Part shown: in pieces, positions 13,686 to 28,130 of the stretch
Layout: each line of letters opens with the position of its first letter
Numbering within the stretch: position 1 is the first letter of the stretch
Source: Colius striatus
Lineage: Eukaryota; Chordata; Aves; Coliiformes; Coliidae
NCBI RefSeq assembly: GCF_028858725.1
Contig: NC_084773.1
Location: 5,942,350-6,006,349, forward strand
Length of the DNA: 64,000 nucleotides
Direction of reading: 5' to 3'
The notes under the pieces: generated by a model
What the model saw: the letters and a program-made list of their open reading frames with translations, nothing else
What the model was told of the DNA's origin: nothing
Database searches by the model: none
Translations under genes and position numbers: made by a program

Positions 13686-16302
13686 GAATGATTTTCCTCT
13701 CATCACAGTTCAATTATCTCCTATCAGTTCCAGAATGGTTTAATCACTCCTTTTGGCATAGCTTACAGACATAAATATTCCTACTCAAGCAGGAATGGGA
13801 GTACATGGGAACACACAGTTTATTTAAAAAACATAGTAAAGAACAAGGACAAACACCTCCATCAGTGGATTGACATGATACTGAAAATTTTTACCTGACA
13901 ATTCCTAGTTTCAAGGCCTAGGAACTGAGGAATGTGGAAAACAAAAAAGGTGTGCTACAACTTGGGAATTGAGCACTCCACAAGTTAGGGGAAGAAATAT
14001 TAAGTGTTTGGACTGTAAGATATCACCAACTTCATTTCTTGTGTTCATTTGAGGTGGCAGCATCCCAGCATTCCAGGTACTGCAACTAGCCACTTGAGTT
14101 GAATTCCAAAACAAAGGTCTGCTTACGTGAAGACATGTGCGAAAGCACATGCCAGGAACAGATACAATGGATACAACAGCCCTGAGTAGATTCCCTGCTC
14201 CTCCTCATGTATAGCAAAACCAAATTGTATCATCTGTAAGCTTAGAGACTGCAGTGATGGGCCAATCCTGATGCACTAACAGAATGACAGAAAGGAATGG
14301 TCCTGGGCTGCAGAAACAAGGAGATTCCCCAAGAGCTAGGTTGTTATGTCACCAGTATAACTCTCCTGGTACCAGCAGGCTAATTTTAGTATGCTCTGAC
14401 ACATGTACAGTACAAATCATGTCTGTATTAATACACCTTGCTGTTTGCTGCTCCAGGCACCTACCAACTTCACCAGGCAGGAGGTCTTGCAGCCTTCAAA
14501 CCCTTCGTAAATCCCATTCCCAACAGCTGCAGAACAGAGGAGGTGCTTTGGTTCTGTTTTCTTCATCTTTGCTCAAAGGAATGAGTGAAGGAGTTTATGT
14601 TTCATCATTCATCTTCCTGTTTGCAAAAGGCTATTCATGAGACTCTTCCTTGTCAGCCTTACTGTCTAGGTACTTTCCTAAGCTCTTAACCCTAAATCTG
14701 TGACTTCTAGAAGCATTTCTAAATATGAGAAAATAAGATTTGAAAAGATAAATAGAAACACTAATTTAAAAAATAATCAAACCAGCAGATCGTTTTTGCT
14801 GTGGTCCAAAGACTTCTACGAACACAATACTTCTGGAACTTGAAGCTGATTTAAGTAACTTAGTTGACTCTTTCTTTATGTTGAACACATTATATGTGCA
14901 ACTCATACAACTATATTTTTACAAGAATATCTTGTATTCAAAGGTTCACAGAACTACCATGGAGGAGTGTGCCATTTACTGAGGCAAGGACAAGTTTAGA
15001 TATCTTGGAGCCCAGCATTTTGATGTGATATAACACTATGCTAATAGAAGCAAATTACTGAGGGAACAACCCACTAGAAAACCACCTCAGTAATACTGAG
15101 GATTTTGTTGAGGATGTCAGGAATATCATGAAAAGAATGACAGTCTTTCTCATTACATTTATAGTCTGTTGCTCATGCAAGGACTCTGCATGGACAAGGT
15201 AACTTCAGCAACAGGTCTTTTAGCTGAATTTTTCTTCCATAAATGCTCCATTTCAAGACATAAGTCAAGGCCTTTTCCCCTCAATCTCTTTGTGAGGGCA
15301 GCTGCAGGCTTTTTGCTCCAGAAGGAACAAAAAAATCTAAAAGCAGCAAACCAGATACTTACAGTATTTTTTAATTTTCCACTGGGTGCTGATCACTATT
15401 TCATTAAATGGATCATTGGCTCATTTCCAAACAGTAGTTCCTCTTTTGCCAGGAAGCTGAAGGATGGTGCCTTCTGAGAAAATACTGAGCAACTTTTCTG
15501 GAAGCTGACATTTGATTTTGTCTATTCCACTTCTATTATTTGAATATCATAGAAATAATTCAGTGTGGCATCAAAAATATAAGGATTCATCTGAACACAC
15601 AAAGTTTAATCTGTGTAAACACGTACTTCTTTCAGATTGATTCTCTTCCTTTGAAAATACATTTTTGAATGATAAGATGGTAAAAAGATATTGTAATACA
15701 GAAGTAGTTAATAGGTGGTTCCCGTGTTGTGTACTTACATATATAATTGTTAATTAAGTTACGATTCTATGACCTGTTACCCAAATGATTAATTCAGAAT
15801 AGCAATAACAGCCTCTGACATGCATTACAGGTATGACTGCTAGCAAATTCCACTGAAGTTGCTTAACATCTCTGATTAGCAGATGTGTTTTCCATTACAA
15901 CGATGTCTTGTTTTAATTACTCCATTGAAGTGCTACAGACTTTGCAGGTTTTCCACCTCAAAGGGACAAAGGAGGTTTTAAGTTTCATGTAGTTTTCATA
16001 CTAATCTTCATTTGAGCATTTTACAACAGTTCATAAACTCATTTTTCTGGTGGGCAGAGGGAGATAAGAATACATATAGTGTCTGGAACTGGTATGAATG
16101 ATTTGAGCTCAGTGGCTCCTTCCAGCATGTCATGAAACAAAAAGGCCTGTTCTACCAAAGGGCAGAAGGACATAATTTCCATTCCACTGTATTCCTTGTT
16201 CCCCAGTGAACTTGTTAGGTAATAATTTCCTTTATAAGTGGAAAACTGGAAGCTTGCCACTTCAAATAGCTGCATAATAAATCACCTGCCAAGAGTACTC
16301 AC
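13686..16302. other. AT-rich non-coding stretch, no gene supported
   Basis: Frames of up to 118 codons (14,284-14,640, plus) show no recognisable domain. No mobile element was recognised. Confidence 0.5.
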
Positions 16303-16378
16303 CTGTCATACCTGTCTTTCATACTTGGCAAATATTTCATTCTGTCTTCTAAAACTCTTGGACACGGGCCGCATCTAA
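16303..16378 (-). CDS. Candidate internal exon on the minus strand, product unknown
   Basis: Read on the minus strand, a pyrimidine-rich stretch ends in TAG at 16,379-16,381. The 76-nt interval that follows ends in CAG at 16,303, directly against GTGAGTAC, an essentially perfect 5' splice donor. One of three frames is open through the interval and reads as charged, protein-like sequence including VLEDRMKYLPSMKDRYD. The other two frames contain stops. A minus-strand gene starting at the CpG island about 17 kb to the right would reach this point. I recognise no family. The acceptor is only moderate, and isolated splice-like pairs of this quality do arise by chance in 64 kb. It may also be an untranslated exon. 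Confidence 0.25.
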
Positions 16379-19300
16379 CTACACTTAGGCAAGACAGAAA
16401 CAGTCACATCATCAGAAGAGTATCTGGGATTTTTCCTTGAATACACAAGGTAGTAGGTAAGTAAGTGCTAAGCCAACAAGTCACTAGGTTTGTCTTTCTC
16501 AGGTAGCCCAACACAATCACCTGTGCTTCCTACCTATTTCTAGTACAGCATGACCACAAAAATTTAACTCTGTTGAGTTGAACTCTATTTAACTAAAATA
16601 ATTAAGAACAAAAGAAATATTTTGCAGACTCACTGTTTGCCTCTTTTTCTGATTTTTCTTCAGTAATATCTTCCCAGACATATGAGTTTTCTTCTAGACA
16701 GCCTACAACTTTTAAGACTTCTTATGGCTATGGCAAATCTAATTCACAGTGACCAAGTTCTTCAGGGAGTAGATGCAGCACTTGCACCAGCTGTAAAATA
16801 ATAACTGACAACCGAGTGAAACTTAGAAGAGTACATTTAAATGAGCCTCATAGCTTGAAAATTTTTCCTGCTTTGCCAGATAAACTGGGTAGAGCTGCAG
16901 GAGACAAGCTTTCCACATTGTAAATGGAGCACTAACCAAACTGACCTGCATAATCCTCACTGTCACTGAAGTCAAGAACAACTATTTTAAATAGTACCTG
17001 TGGATCTTGACACGGAAGCACAAGCTTCTTGCAACTGTTGTAACTTTGTGCACCTAAGCAGCCTGAACTCAGACAGCAACTAGAATATAAACAACGGAAA
17101 ACAAGTCAGAGGGCAGACAAGGGAGGAAACTTTATGTTTCATAAGCAGCATCACCAGGAATCTTTCCTATGTTCACAGATGAAGACAGCTTGAGAGACAG
17201 AAAGCAAGATTATTAAAGCTGTGCCTTCATAGAGTTAGGATTTAGCAATAAACACAGCTTTGCAAGATGAAGTAAAGCATGTGTATGTTTGCACTAATCT
17301 AACAGAGATCTTTTTCAATTTGATTCCATGCAAAGATTGTATTAGCCTGTACGAATAATCAGGGCTTTGAATGTTTCCACAGGCACTGGGGAAAAAAAAA
17401 AAACCCTAACAACAAAACAAGTAGATCAAAGTACATAGTAAAGTGTCAGCCATCAAACTCTGGAGCCATAACAAAGACTTTATAATCTAAAAAAGATTAA
17501 ATGGTTGCCATTTTAGAGTGTTTCTGTGAGTGAGAGATAAAAGAGAACATGGTAAAGGTCCAAAATATACCAGCTGAACATAACCCAATCTGTTACGTTT
17601 TCCAAGACGATACTCTGCTCTAGGAGCTTTACTAGAAAAAGCATGGTGAGTTTAGCCAATTTTTCCCTGAAAAGGAAAACCTCAGTCCTGTGTATCAATA
17701 GCAAGAAGAGCCAAAGGGTGTAACAAAGATCCTTTCAAACATGGGAAAATCTAAGGACAAAACAGCTACTTTGAAAGAACCAGAAACTTCTATACCAGAA
17801 TAGACTTCCAAAGGTGGGGTGTTTTATAGAATACATAACTTAATTTGTATACCCTTACAAGTCACACAGTATCATATCCGCTCTTTAAAGAATTTCACTA
17901 AATAAAATAAGTGTAAACTGAGACTCAAAGTAAAGAACTGTACACACAATTCTTGCAGAAATGTCCTACCACAGTAGAGTTGCTCTGAATTTTACACTAA
18001 ATATCCACAGCTCTGTTGAAAGATTCACAGCTCATCCACAGTTCAGCATTTTGAAAGGGAAGAATCTCAGGCTAGAAGTAACTTCTCAATGTCAGCTCAC
18101 TTAACTCCTGTATTCCTAGTTGCTAAATGAACACCCATTGGGAAGGGGTTCATCAGTTAAAATAAAAATCTTTTAAGTTGCTCCATCAAAGAGTTTCAGA
18201 CAACTGAAGTAATTATTATGACAGATTCTGGAAACATCTGACTGCAAACTGCAGAGGATTTGACAATAGCACAATGGATTTTGTTTGGAAGAAAAAAAAA
18301 GGTTCGGAAAAAAACCAAACATTTCCATTCCTTTAGGAAAACCAAGACAATTCTGGGCAAAATACATTTTACTACATCATTTTTCTTTTTTTTTCTCTCT
18401 CTGGACTATTACCATGTATTTCTAAATAAACTAGATCTAAATGTTGTAAACATTTTTCAGAGACCATCAATTTGTTTTTTCTCCAAAATTGAGACACCTG
18501 GAAAATCAGCAGTTTCCATATAACAGATTAAGGTTACAGAAGATGACTTAATGATTGATCTCATAAATTCATTACATTGCAGTACACTGCTTCCTGACAG
18601 TACTACCAATGGAATTGGTTATTTGTTTTAATAGAGGACTCCCTGTGGAAATGTTAAGTTTCGTAGGAGCACAAGTAAATTGCCATCAGTCTCTGGAAGG
18701 AATACAAGGAGAGAATCAAAGTAATCCAGTGAAGTTTCATAAAACCAGGTTTTGCCTGTTTGCTACTTATATATCCTACATATTACAGAAACCAAAGGTC
18801 AAGGAAGAGAGTGAGCTGGGCAAAAGAAAAACAGCTTTATTAAGTTGTGTGATTTAAAAGGTTTCACTGCAGACCTTTGTATAAAATGTCTTTTCAAGAC
18901 AGAAGTATTGAACTGCAGATGGCTTTTCAGCAAAGCACAGAAATAAAAGACACTGGGTAAGTGAAGCATGGGAATACAAAGCAGAAAAGTGAAAGATGAG
19001 TTTGAAACAATAGAGAATGTTTCACGGAATTAAGACTGATATCACCAGAATATGTCATATGAAAAATGTTTAAAGTATAGGATTTGAGGTCTCAAATTAA
19101 TCTCTCTTGCTTAAATCAACATCAAAAAAATGTTTCATAATTTTCAAACTCCAACAATGTGGAGGGAAGGGATGGTTGACAGCAGGGACACAGCTTTTAA
19201 TAGCTGCAATAGTTACATTAATTGTAACAGAATGAAAAAAAAAAATATTGCCTTCATTAACTTTTAAATCAAACGGATGTCTGGCTAAAGTCATGGAAAT

Positions 19301-20177
19301 TTCAGTCTTGAAACACAAACTTGCACCATGAAGTATGAATGTGAGTTTACTTATTTCTGTCAATAATGGTGCTACTATGCCAGTTAAATTATAACCATAT
19401 TGAGGTCTTTGTGAGCACATCAATAAAAACAGAAGGAAAATGGTTTAACTGCTTTTGGTCTGGTTTTACTCAAATATTCTTCAAAGTCTGGTGAGCCCAA
19501 GTAACTCAAGTCACTATCTCCTTCCTGATATGATAGGCTGTACAATATTTGAGTATGTGTAGGCAAATCCAAGTCTAACAGCAACAGATAAACTTGGTTG
19601 TGTTTGCAACAAGAAAAAGCTTAGGCAGAGCAAAGTACAGAGGTTTCTGGCTTTTGGATGGGCTATGAAGTAAAATAGCATTTTGCTTTCCCTGCTGGGT
19701 TCCTTCTAGCATCATTAGCACTGGATATAACCAACAGGATAAAATTCATCTGCAATCACCTCTTGGGCCCCTTGATATCTCCATCTGTGCAGCTGCAAGA
19801 TTCTTATGCTGCTGCAAGATCCCCTTAGTAACATGCCAGCCACATAAGCCACATCACTGCTACCGCTTCAGCCTTCTCTATTGACCCATAAAGAATGCAA
19901 TATTTTGATTTGCACAGTTGGAACACACAAACAAACATCTTAAGAACTGCTTCAAAATCAATGTTTACATTATTTTTTCTTTAGTATTTAGCAGCACTTG
20001 AAAACTCAACCTGCCCAGAGCACTACTGTTGTGCTCCAAAAGGCCAATTCAGATTTTGGACAACTTCAATACATCATTTATGTGGGAACAAGCTTCAAAA
20101 TATTAGTCAGAGACAACCAGCCTTTGGATTCCAGGATCCACATTAAAAGAACAGAAGCAACCAGCCTACTCCCTCCC
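16379..20177. other. AT-rich non-coding stretch, no gene supported
   Basis: Only short frames without domains are present. A 12-A run lies at about 17,392-17,403. Confidence 0.5.
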
Positions 20178-20228
20178 AGTATGTTGTTTGCTGGAGACTC
20201 CCTGTCAGTATGTTGTTTGCTGGAGACA
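20178..20228. repeat. Tandem duplication, 29-bp period
   Basis: The phrase agtatgttgtttgctggaga occurs at 20,178 and again at 20,207. The second copy is partial (about 22 bp). It lies about 330 bp upstream of the TATA-like motif at 20,557. Confidence 0.8.
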
Positions 20229-23200
20229 TCACTTGCTTGTAGCTGTTATTACCACTCAGATGTAAGAACAAACATTTTCAGGTTATTTATGAATATCATA
20301 TGCATCTGATGTTATACAACACTATGCATTTGCAAAGAAAAAAAGCAACTGTACTGAGTTTGTGGGCAGTTTACTTGAGTTTGTTGTGTGCAACTGACAG
20401 ACACATGGTAGACAGATTCTTTAGCCAACTCCCTCCACCTCCAGCTATGCAACTCAAGCTAAACACAAATTGCAAAGGTACTAATTCTACAGACCATGGG
20501 AATATTGAAAAAAGTTTGAGACAAAATGCTGCAAGAGCTGACATCATTGTGTAGCATATAAAGGCTCAGAGGCTGAGAGGACCAGCTTATATCTTCCATT
20601 CTTTGATTTCCAACTTCTGACTCCAGCTTGTGGCTTCACCAAACACACAACAGGGGCTGCCCACAGCTTTCACCTTCCTTGTTACCATGTCGCTTGCTCG
20701 AGGCTAAAAGGTTCTGCTCATGGACAAACTTCAAGAAATGCATGTTCTGGTTTTCAGATCAAGCATTCAGAAGATTAAAAAAGGGAAATTCTGTTTAGTT
20801 GGCTGTGAAGATTAGCAAGCTCAGACAACCATAACCTCAGGTAAACATGAGGACGACATGATGTTGTTATTCTGGTCTTCTGCAATTGCTTCCAGGGATC
20901 AGCAGCCAGTATCAGAACATGGCTCCAAATGATTCTGAGGGAGAGACTAACTGAAACCTGTGGAAAGATGACATGAACGAAAAAAGCCTTTCCAGCTTCT
21001 TTTCTGAGATGACAAAAGCCTGTTTGTTATTCCACTTATTTTCTCATGATTTTAACACACCTGCATGTGCTCAGAAGGTGTGAATTCTTCATGTAAAACC
21101 TAACTTTAAGGAAAAGAAATTTCTGAGAAACTTTATAATATATCATAAAATCTCAAAGAATGCACAAAGAAACTCATAAAGTCTCAAGACTATTTGCTTT
21201 TCCCTGAGACATTGGCAGAAACATTTACCTCATTTTTGTTCCAGCCTGGATGCAATATTGTACACTGTCAATTACATGGAAATGTCTCCAGCTTCCAACA
21301 GAGAAGGGCTAGGGCTGTGCAAGGCTAGAAGTGGATGTTGCTTTGCAGCACACACCACTGAGTTGAGTGCACTCAGTCCTATGATGCTGGATAAGAGCTA
21401 AGGGAAGTGACCCAGCTGGACTGCTCAGCGCTTGGCCTTGTGTGAGACAGGGCTGCCAGCAAAGCATGTGAGGCGACAGCCTACAGTGGAGTCCTCCAAC
21501 TAGGCACCCACACTCAGGCTACTGCAATAAGGACAGCAGGCAAACAACTGAAGTAAACATGATACATTCCCCCTGTTGTTCTGGGTAGGCAACAAGCAAG
21601 CAATTTACTCAAACTACACAACACATTAGGGGATCAAGCAGAAGCAGAAAATTTCTGCTATCCAATACAGAAACCACTCTTGCTGTTGTATCTCTTCAGT
21701 GTTTCACATTCAGCACCAATCATTGCCCCCCAGTCCCTACTTTCCTCTATTGCTTCATGCAATGAACACAAACAGCAGATAGAGCTATGTTATGGCACTG
21801 ATATATGGGCTTTAGAAGACTTACAATGTATAGAAACTGAAACACTTATTTATATTGGTAGCTTTCCAAATTTCCTAGCAAATTACTTTGGGAGATTTAA
21901 TGATTAAGTAATTCAGTAAGGGTATTAAGCAGACTTTGGAAAACAAGACCTTGATCAGAAGACAGTAGTATACTCTTCATTGACTTACAGCAACTTCATC
22001 CATTAGAACTCCAAATATGAGATAAAGGACCACAGGAACAATACCAAAAGCACAGACACACAAACTGGCATGTTTTTAACTTGCCTTTAATCCCTACTAG
22101 GTAACAGGCTGCTCTTCGTAACTAAAACAAAACTAAATGCAGCAGAACAAGGATACATTCTTCCACCTTGGTCTGCCTGAGATACCTTGAAAACGTTTTC
22201 AAATACATGAGTCTGGCATCCTTTCTTGAGCTTTAAAGAAGATAAAACATTATGGCTGCCTTTCCTTTGAAGTATTTGAATGCACATACTACTGCCTCAC
22301 CACAGTGTCTGCGAAGCCTTAAGTGTACAGCCTATCTTGGACAGCTGTTAATTCAAAACAGAGCTGTATAACTCTCACGGTTTGTTTAAAGTAAACAAAG
22401 AAAACATCCCTCTGTTAAGACTCAAATCAACTTATTCACTGGAAAGCAGTGTGACCAAGAAAAAAAAAAAAAAAGGAAAAAGATCACAACAATAACACAA
22501 GTAGATGGGTTTTTAAATCCAGACTAAATACAAATGCTAAAGGCCTTCCATAGCCCCCAAAGATAATTGTCACTGGTATGGAGTCTTCAAGAATTCAAGC
22601 ATACCGTCATTATGTGTGTGTATGAAAACATTTTAAAAGAATTTAGAGCCTTATACACACCTACAGAAGTGTACAGAAGTACAGCGATTTTTCCAGCAAA
22701 CAACAATCCAATAATTGACAGTTATATTTGAGGAATTGAAACTATACTGATATTAATCACAGATGTTATAAAACCTTGTAAGAAAAAAAAAAAAAAGTTA
22801 TTTTCTGTTTGACTGTGTCCCTTTGACAAATCTGAATACATGCTATGTCATGGCTTTCAGGGTATTTTTAGCTTAAAAAAAGATTTCCATTTTAGGCCAT
22901 TACAGCAAACAAGTACTGTGGATAAGTAAAATGAGTTTTGTTATCAATCAGATGAAACTCAACTCATCATTACTCTGGTAGTTAATTTCTCACACTTTAT
23001 TTCATGTGCCTGGAAAGGGTAGAGAGGTTTCTTCCTGGATATTTTTCCATTTAGAGTCCTAAATAATTTTACAAGTTTAATCTGTCAATCAAATTGAACT
23101 TTGCTCTAACAGCAGTAGCAGAAGAGCTTGTACCCACACAAGCGGCAAATCAGTTTACAAGTGTTTAGAATGATTGCGTTTGCATAAGCTTTTGTATGTA

Positions 23201-26200
23201 ACTGCACTACTGTAAGAAAGGGCTTACATTGGAATGCCACATATGCTTAGACAGAGCTTAGCTATGATGACTCAATTGGGACACAGCAAACTGCTGAAAT
23301 GCATTTATAATGTTAGCCAATTTAACTAAAAATATTTTTGCCCAGCTACATTAAGTACTGACACAAGACCTCATTTTCTTCAGGGAGAGGATAAAGATTA
23401 ATAGTAAATTATCTACAAACATACACTACAGAAGATGATCTGCTAGTTCATCCCTAGGCAAAGAAAAAGAATTAAAATAAAAGACTTCTCTATCTTTTTA
23501 TACAACATTTGGTATCTACCCACAATATAAAGCACTGGAAGGTGTTTGAAAAGCCCTATCACCGTAAAGTCTATTATTGTAAAGGAAAAAAAGAGTGAAA
23601 TTTAGTTCTTCAAGTAAGTCAAATTATGCTCCAGGATCCAAAACCAATTCTCAACCTCACTTTTCATTTCAATGTAAAAATAAACCTCTACTACATTTTG
23701 AAATGTTGTAATTTATGCATTTAAAAATCTATTTGTAGTCTCATAAAGATATACTTCATTTACATTTTACTTATCATTACATAGTCCCTAAATGTACTTA
23801 TGTGTACTTTAGTTAAACAGTTCTTGGAATCTAGTATGATATTTTAATAATATGTGCTTGAAACTTAGCTGTGAATAAAATACACATTAACTCCATACAA
23901 TAAACGTGCATGAAAGCACTTTTCAGTTGAAATTTGACCCTTCAAGGAAACAGACATTAGGATTATAATATATATTAGATTTCTAAGACTCAGTATTGGA
24001 GACTTCTTGTCAAGATTTGAGAGTTTTAAAAGGAGAAAGGAATGCTACATGTTACATTCAAAATACAAGTCTGAGAACTTGAACACATTGTTGCAGTTCC
24101 CTGCCTCAAGGTTTTGAAATGAGGCTTACACAAGGCAAAGCTCTAGTGACAGAAACATTGGGCTCACAGTTATTAACTGGTAAGAGAACAAGGAAATGAG
24201 CAAGAGAACAACACACAAAAAGTAGAGGAGATTGAAACTAAACGAGGACTTTGGTCACAAGAGGTCCTTTGATTAGTCCTTTTCCCCAACTAGGAGATGG
24301 ACTAAAAAAAGAGCTCAGTATAAGGAGAGGCAATAAAGGGTTGGCCTGGTTTGGCTTCTATTCCCATTCCTTAAATACATATCTATAAAAACTTCCAAGC
24401 AAGTAAACATTTCTCCTTGCTTCAACTGCCACCCACTGGAAAAGCAAAGCAACATTAATTCCAAATTGCAGTACCCTAAATAGGTCAGGAAACCAATCTG
24501 TCAGATAGTAATAGAGATTACATTAAAGCTCTGTGATTGCCTTGAAAAATGTTAGTGTCACTGCTGGAAACAAGCAAGCTTGCAAATTAAACTGAAACGG
24601 AAAATAGTATACAGCAATAAACCAGAGCTGCACTTCCTCTCCCTGCCCCAGCCCGAGGGCTTTTGGGTTGCATGGCAAAAGTTTTGGAGAGGAGCTGGAG
24701 TTCAGGATGATGAAGTGAGAGTAACAGTGCAGGCAGCACCCCTCTGACAAATGTGGTGCAACAAGGACAAACAGCGTCACACAGCTTGGCAGTTCTCATC
24801 ACTGTGTGCTGTGCTGCTCTTGCTGCACTCCAGGACCATCTCTCCCACTTGCTTGTGCCTTACAACAGTAATCTATCATCTTCCTTGTCTAAAAGGCAGC
24901 TTTCAGCTTTTCTTCATCAGCAACCTCCATATTCCCTTCAGTAGACACACAGGGTGTCTGTGGTGTAGGAAGCTGGTGGTGCAGATCCAATAACTTAATC
25001 TTTGAAGTAACAGAGCAATGTGGAAAGGCTTGCTTAAAAACCAGTATAGGCTGAAACAGAGCACTATCATCCACTTCAGATTAAACTTGTTCAAACTTTA
25101 GGTAAAGTAAACATATACTTACACCAAAAGTGCTTATCTAGGACAGCAACATCAGGTAGCTGCATGCAAAAGCATGCAAATCAGATGCAATGATAGCATT
25201 GTAACAGCATGTTGCACAAACACAATAAAATTCCCCTCGAACTGGAACAGATTGTCCTGCAGACATGCAGCTCTGGTGAACCTGCACTGCGGGTGTGATG
25301 GCTCAGTCAGGGAAGTCAGCAATCATAACTGAGACACCACTAGGCAAGCAAAGCTGAATGGCACTAACACCCTGACTCCCTGCAGAAAAATACCCAAGCA
25401 CTATTAAGATCAGACCAAAAAAAAAAAAAAGGGGGAATTAGATAGCAGAGAATCTTCCATATTGAAGATATTCTCAGGTGTGTATGTGATGAAGCAAGTT
25501 TTGCCAACAGAATAGCTGTACTGCAATTATGGATGAGCTGAGAGGTATAAATTGATTGCAGATTCCCTCACTGTAATGGTCTAAGGAAGCTGGAGGAAGG
25601 GGAAAAAAGCCCAAGAACCTAATATACACCCCATGAGGATTCACAGAGAGAGCTATAAGTCCTTTGGTCCAAATCCCACATTTCTTCAAAAGGGCCTGTA
25701 GAAAAAAGAAAATCTACCAGAAAAAAAATATCTGGCAATGTCCTCTCATGCAATTTCTCTTCTGCTGTTGGAAAGGTCCTACAGTGGAACAACTTCATTG
25801 GACTTGCACAATAGGAGACGCTTCTTTCACAGGGCAGAGACACAATCACAGTATCTGCCAAAGTTGTAATATTGCTTTGAGCTGTATCTTCGTGCCTTCT
25901 AGTTCCCCAATAGAATTTTTTTCTAGGCAGAACACAAATGCTGTCTACTGGTTTTACCCTTGAAAGAACTAGGTAACTGGGGATGCTGGACTCTCCTTTT
26001 GGGCTGAGGGAATGAGAGAAGTTATGTTCAAGTGACAAAGGCTCACTGCATTCAGATCAAAGCAAAACCGGATGCATTTTAGCTACTGGCTGGAAGAGTT
26101 TGGTTCCATATTAAGAAGCTCTTGCCTTTTGGATGCTGCTTTTTAGATAAACTTGTCAAAAAGAAAACCTAAGTGTCAGCTCCTGTCACTTCTATCAGCT

Positions 26201-28130
26201 GTCACTTCTGTCAGCTCCTACCAAGGAGCATAAGCAAATGTAATATGAGAGAGCTCGCTCGATTTCCCGACAGACAAATCTGGTCTGGACATTTTGCAAT
26301 CAGTATCCTCAAGTCATTAGTAAGAATATTAGAGTTCAGTGAAGGCCACAGTCATTGGCCAACAGATACATAAGGAAACAGCTAAACTCTTGAGCAATTC
26401 ACAGCTCAGCAAGAACAGAGCATTAAGAGACCAGCACACTGAACGTCAAGAAATGTAATCATCATTGCTCAGTGCAAAAACCAGGCTATTAAAGTTTCTT
26501 TAAGAAAACAAAAACATGTTATCTATCAATACTGAAAGCATCTATAATCAAATCTACTCCTTCACATGCAGAGATACTTGTATGACTAAGGGTTTCAGAT
26601 CCATTTTTTTAATTTAGGCTATAAAAGGAACAGAGTTCGTTAACGACATGAAAGATGCTGGCAGCACCTATGTGATGCAAGACAGCCATCTGTGCTCTCT
26701 TACAGGAATATACATTAAGTATATTTTTAAAAATAACCAAGAATAAACCTTTCTTTCACAGGAGTTTTTCAGTGAAATATTCTGACACACAACTGTGTTC
26801 TTTAGCAAGCGAAGTATTTTCTCCAGTTCAACAGACAGTAACAAAATCAGTGAGATATGAAAAACTCATCTTGGTTATATAGTCATGCCAGCAAAATGCA
26901 GTTACCCAGAAGCATTACAAAACATATCATAAAACCCTTGAAATAAAATGTACAGGGCAGTCACTATCATATTTCAAACATGACAGTCTTTCAAAGTTAT
27001 TGCACTATGTCTATTCATCCTCATTTTTCCCTAAGAATGCAAGAGCATACAACAGGTCCTACTTGATACTGGCTGGACTGTATCTTCCTATCAAACTTTC
27101 ACACCTAAGGTTTTTTCAAAAGGAGGGACTGTTTATTTTAAGAAAGAAATACAGGATTCCTCTTTTGTTCAAACAAGAATCAATACAGTCTCGTCCTAGA
27201 AAAGCATAATTCAGCCATTGAAGGATGTGTTAGCAATAGCTTAGCTACGTTGCCTTTGTACTCACTGGGGAATTTCCCAGAAAGAGACAGACTGCAGAAG
27301 CCAAGCTTAACCTTGAGTTTGGCTGCTAGACAACTTTCATCATCTGCTCAAGTATCTATCTATATGTGTGAGCATCTGGCTTGAAGTAGAACGAAAGCAA
27401 ATCTGGTATCAAAACCAAATATCTTTCTCCCCTTGACCTGTTCCTCATCTTGAATACTGATACATGCAATGCACTGAAGTAAATCAGGTATCATTAGTAC
27501 GATGAGGAACAAAATGGTACTGACTTAACACTCAGATTTCATGAGTTCCTTAGGCAGAAATAACATGGCATAGCTCAAACTGCTCTTCCTCAAGAAAATC
27601 AGAAGATATGACAAAGAATCAAATATACAAACGAGGATTTTCTTGGATCTTTAATAAATAGGTGTTGGCAGGGAAAAAAATATTTTCAAACACTCAGAAA
27701 GTAGCTTGACACTTCAGTGCTAAAAAAATAAGCAGTTTTCTCTCTTTGTCATCTCATCATTACAAATCTGTCACGCAACAAACAGCTAGGCTAAGCCAAC
27801 ACAGGTTTAGGCTTTCAACCAGTAGCACGCATGACTTCACAGCTCAAGGGTGGGAGAAAAAAAAGCTGAGGCTGGAGTTTAGATTTACTGCATAAGTTTC
27901 AAGATACGCTGCATTTATAGCAGGCAGCCAGGATTGAACTTAAATCATTTATGAGATTGCAAAAGACTAAAACATAATGCAAATCAAAGCCATGCATGCA
28001 CAAACGTATATCCCATTTTAGATGCCATCTAGGAGGTAACAAAATACTGAGACAATTCCTCTCAGCTCAGTGAAGTGGAAAGGACTTCAGTCCATACACA
28101 TCTCTTAAGAAAAGAGGGGTACCCATACTG
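20229..28130. other. AT-rich non-coding stretch with poly-A runs
   Basis: No gene is supported. A runs of 14-15 bases occur at 22,460-22,474, 22,783-22,796 and 25,417-25,430, the last followed by five G. None is preceded by recognisable processed-gene sequence. A TATA-like word, catataaaggctc, lies at about 20,556-20,568 with no good initiator downstream. The longest frame is 139 codons on the minus strand at 25,619-26,038; it shows no domain and is probably chance. Confidence 0.5.

Noticed and set aside
22460..22796. Poly-A runs as tails of processed pseudogenes
   Set aside because: No recognisable coding sequence or target duplication precedes them.
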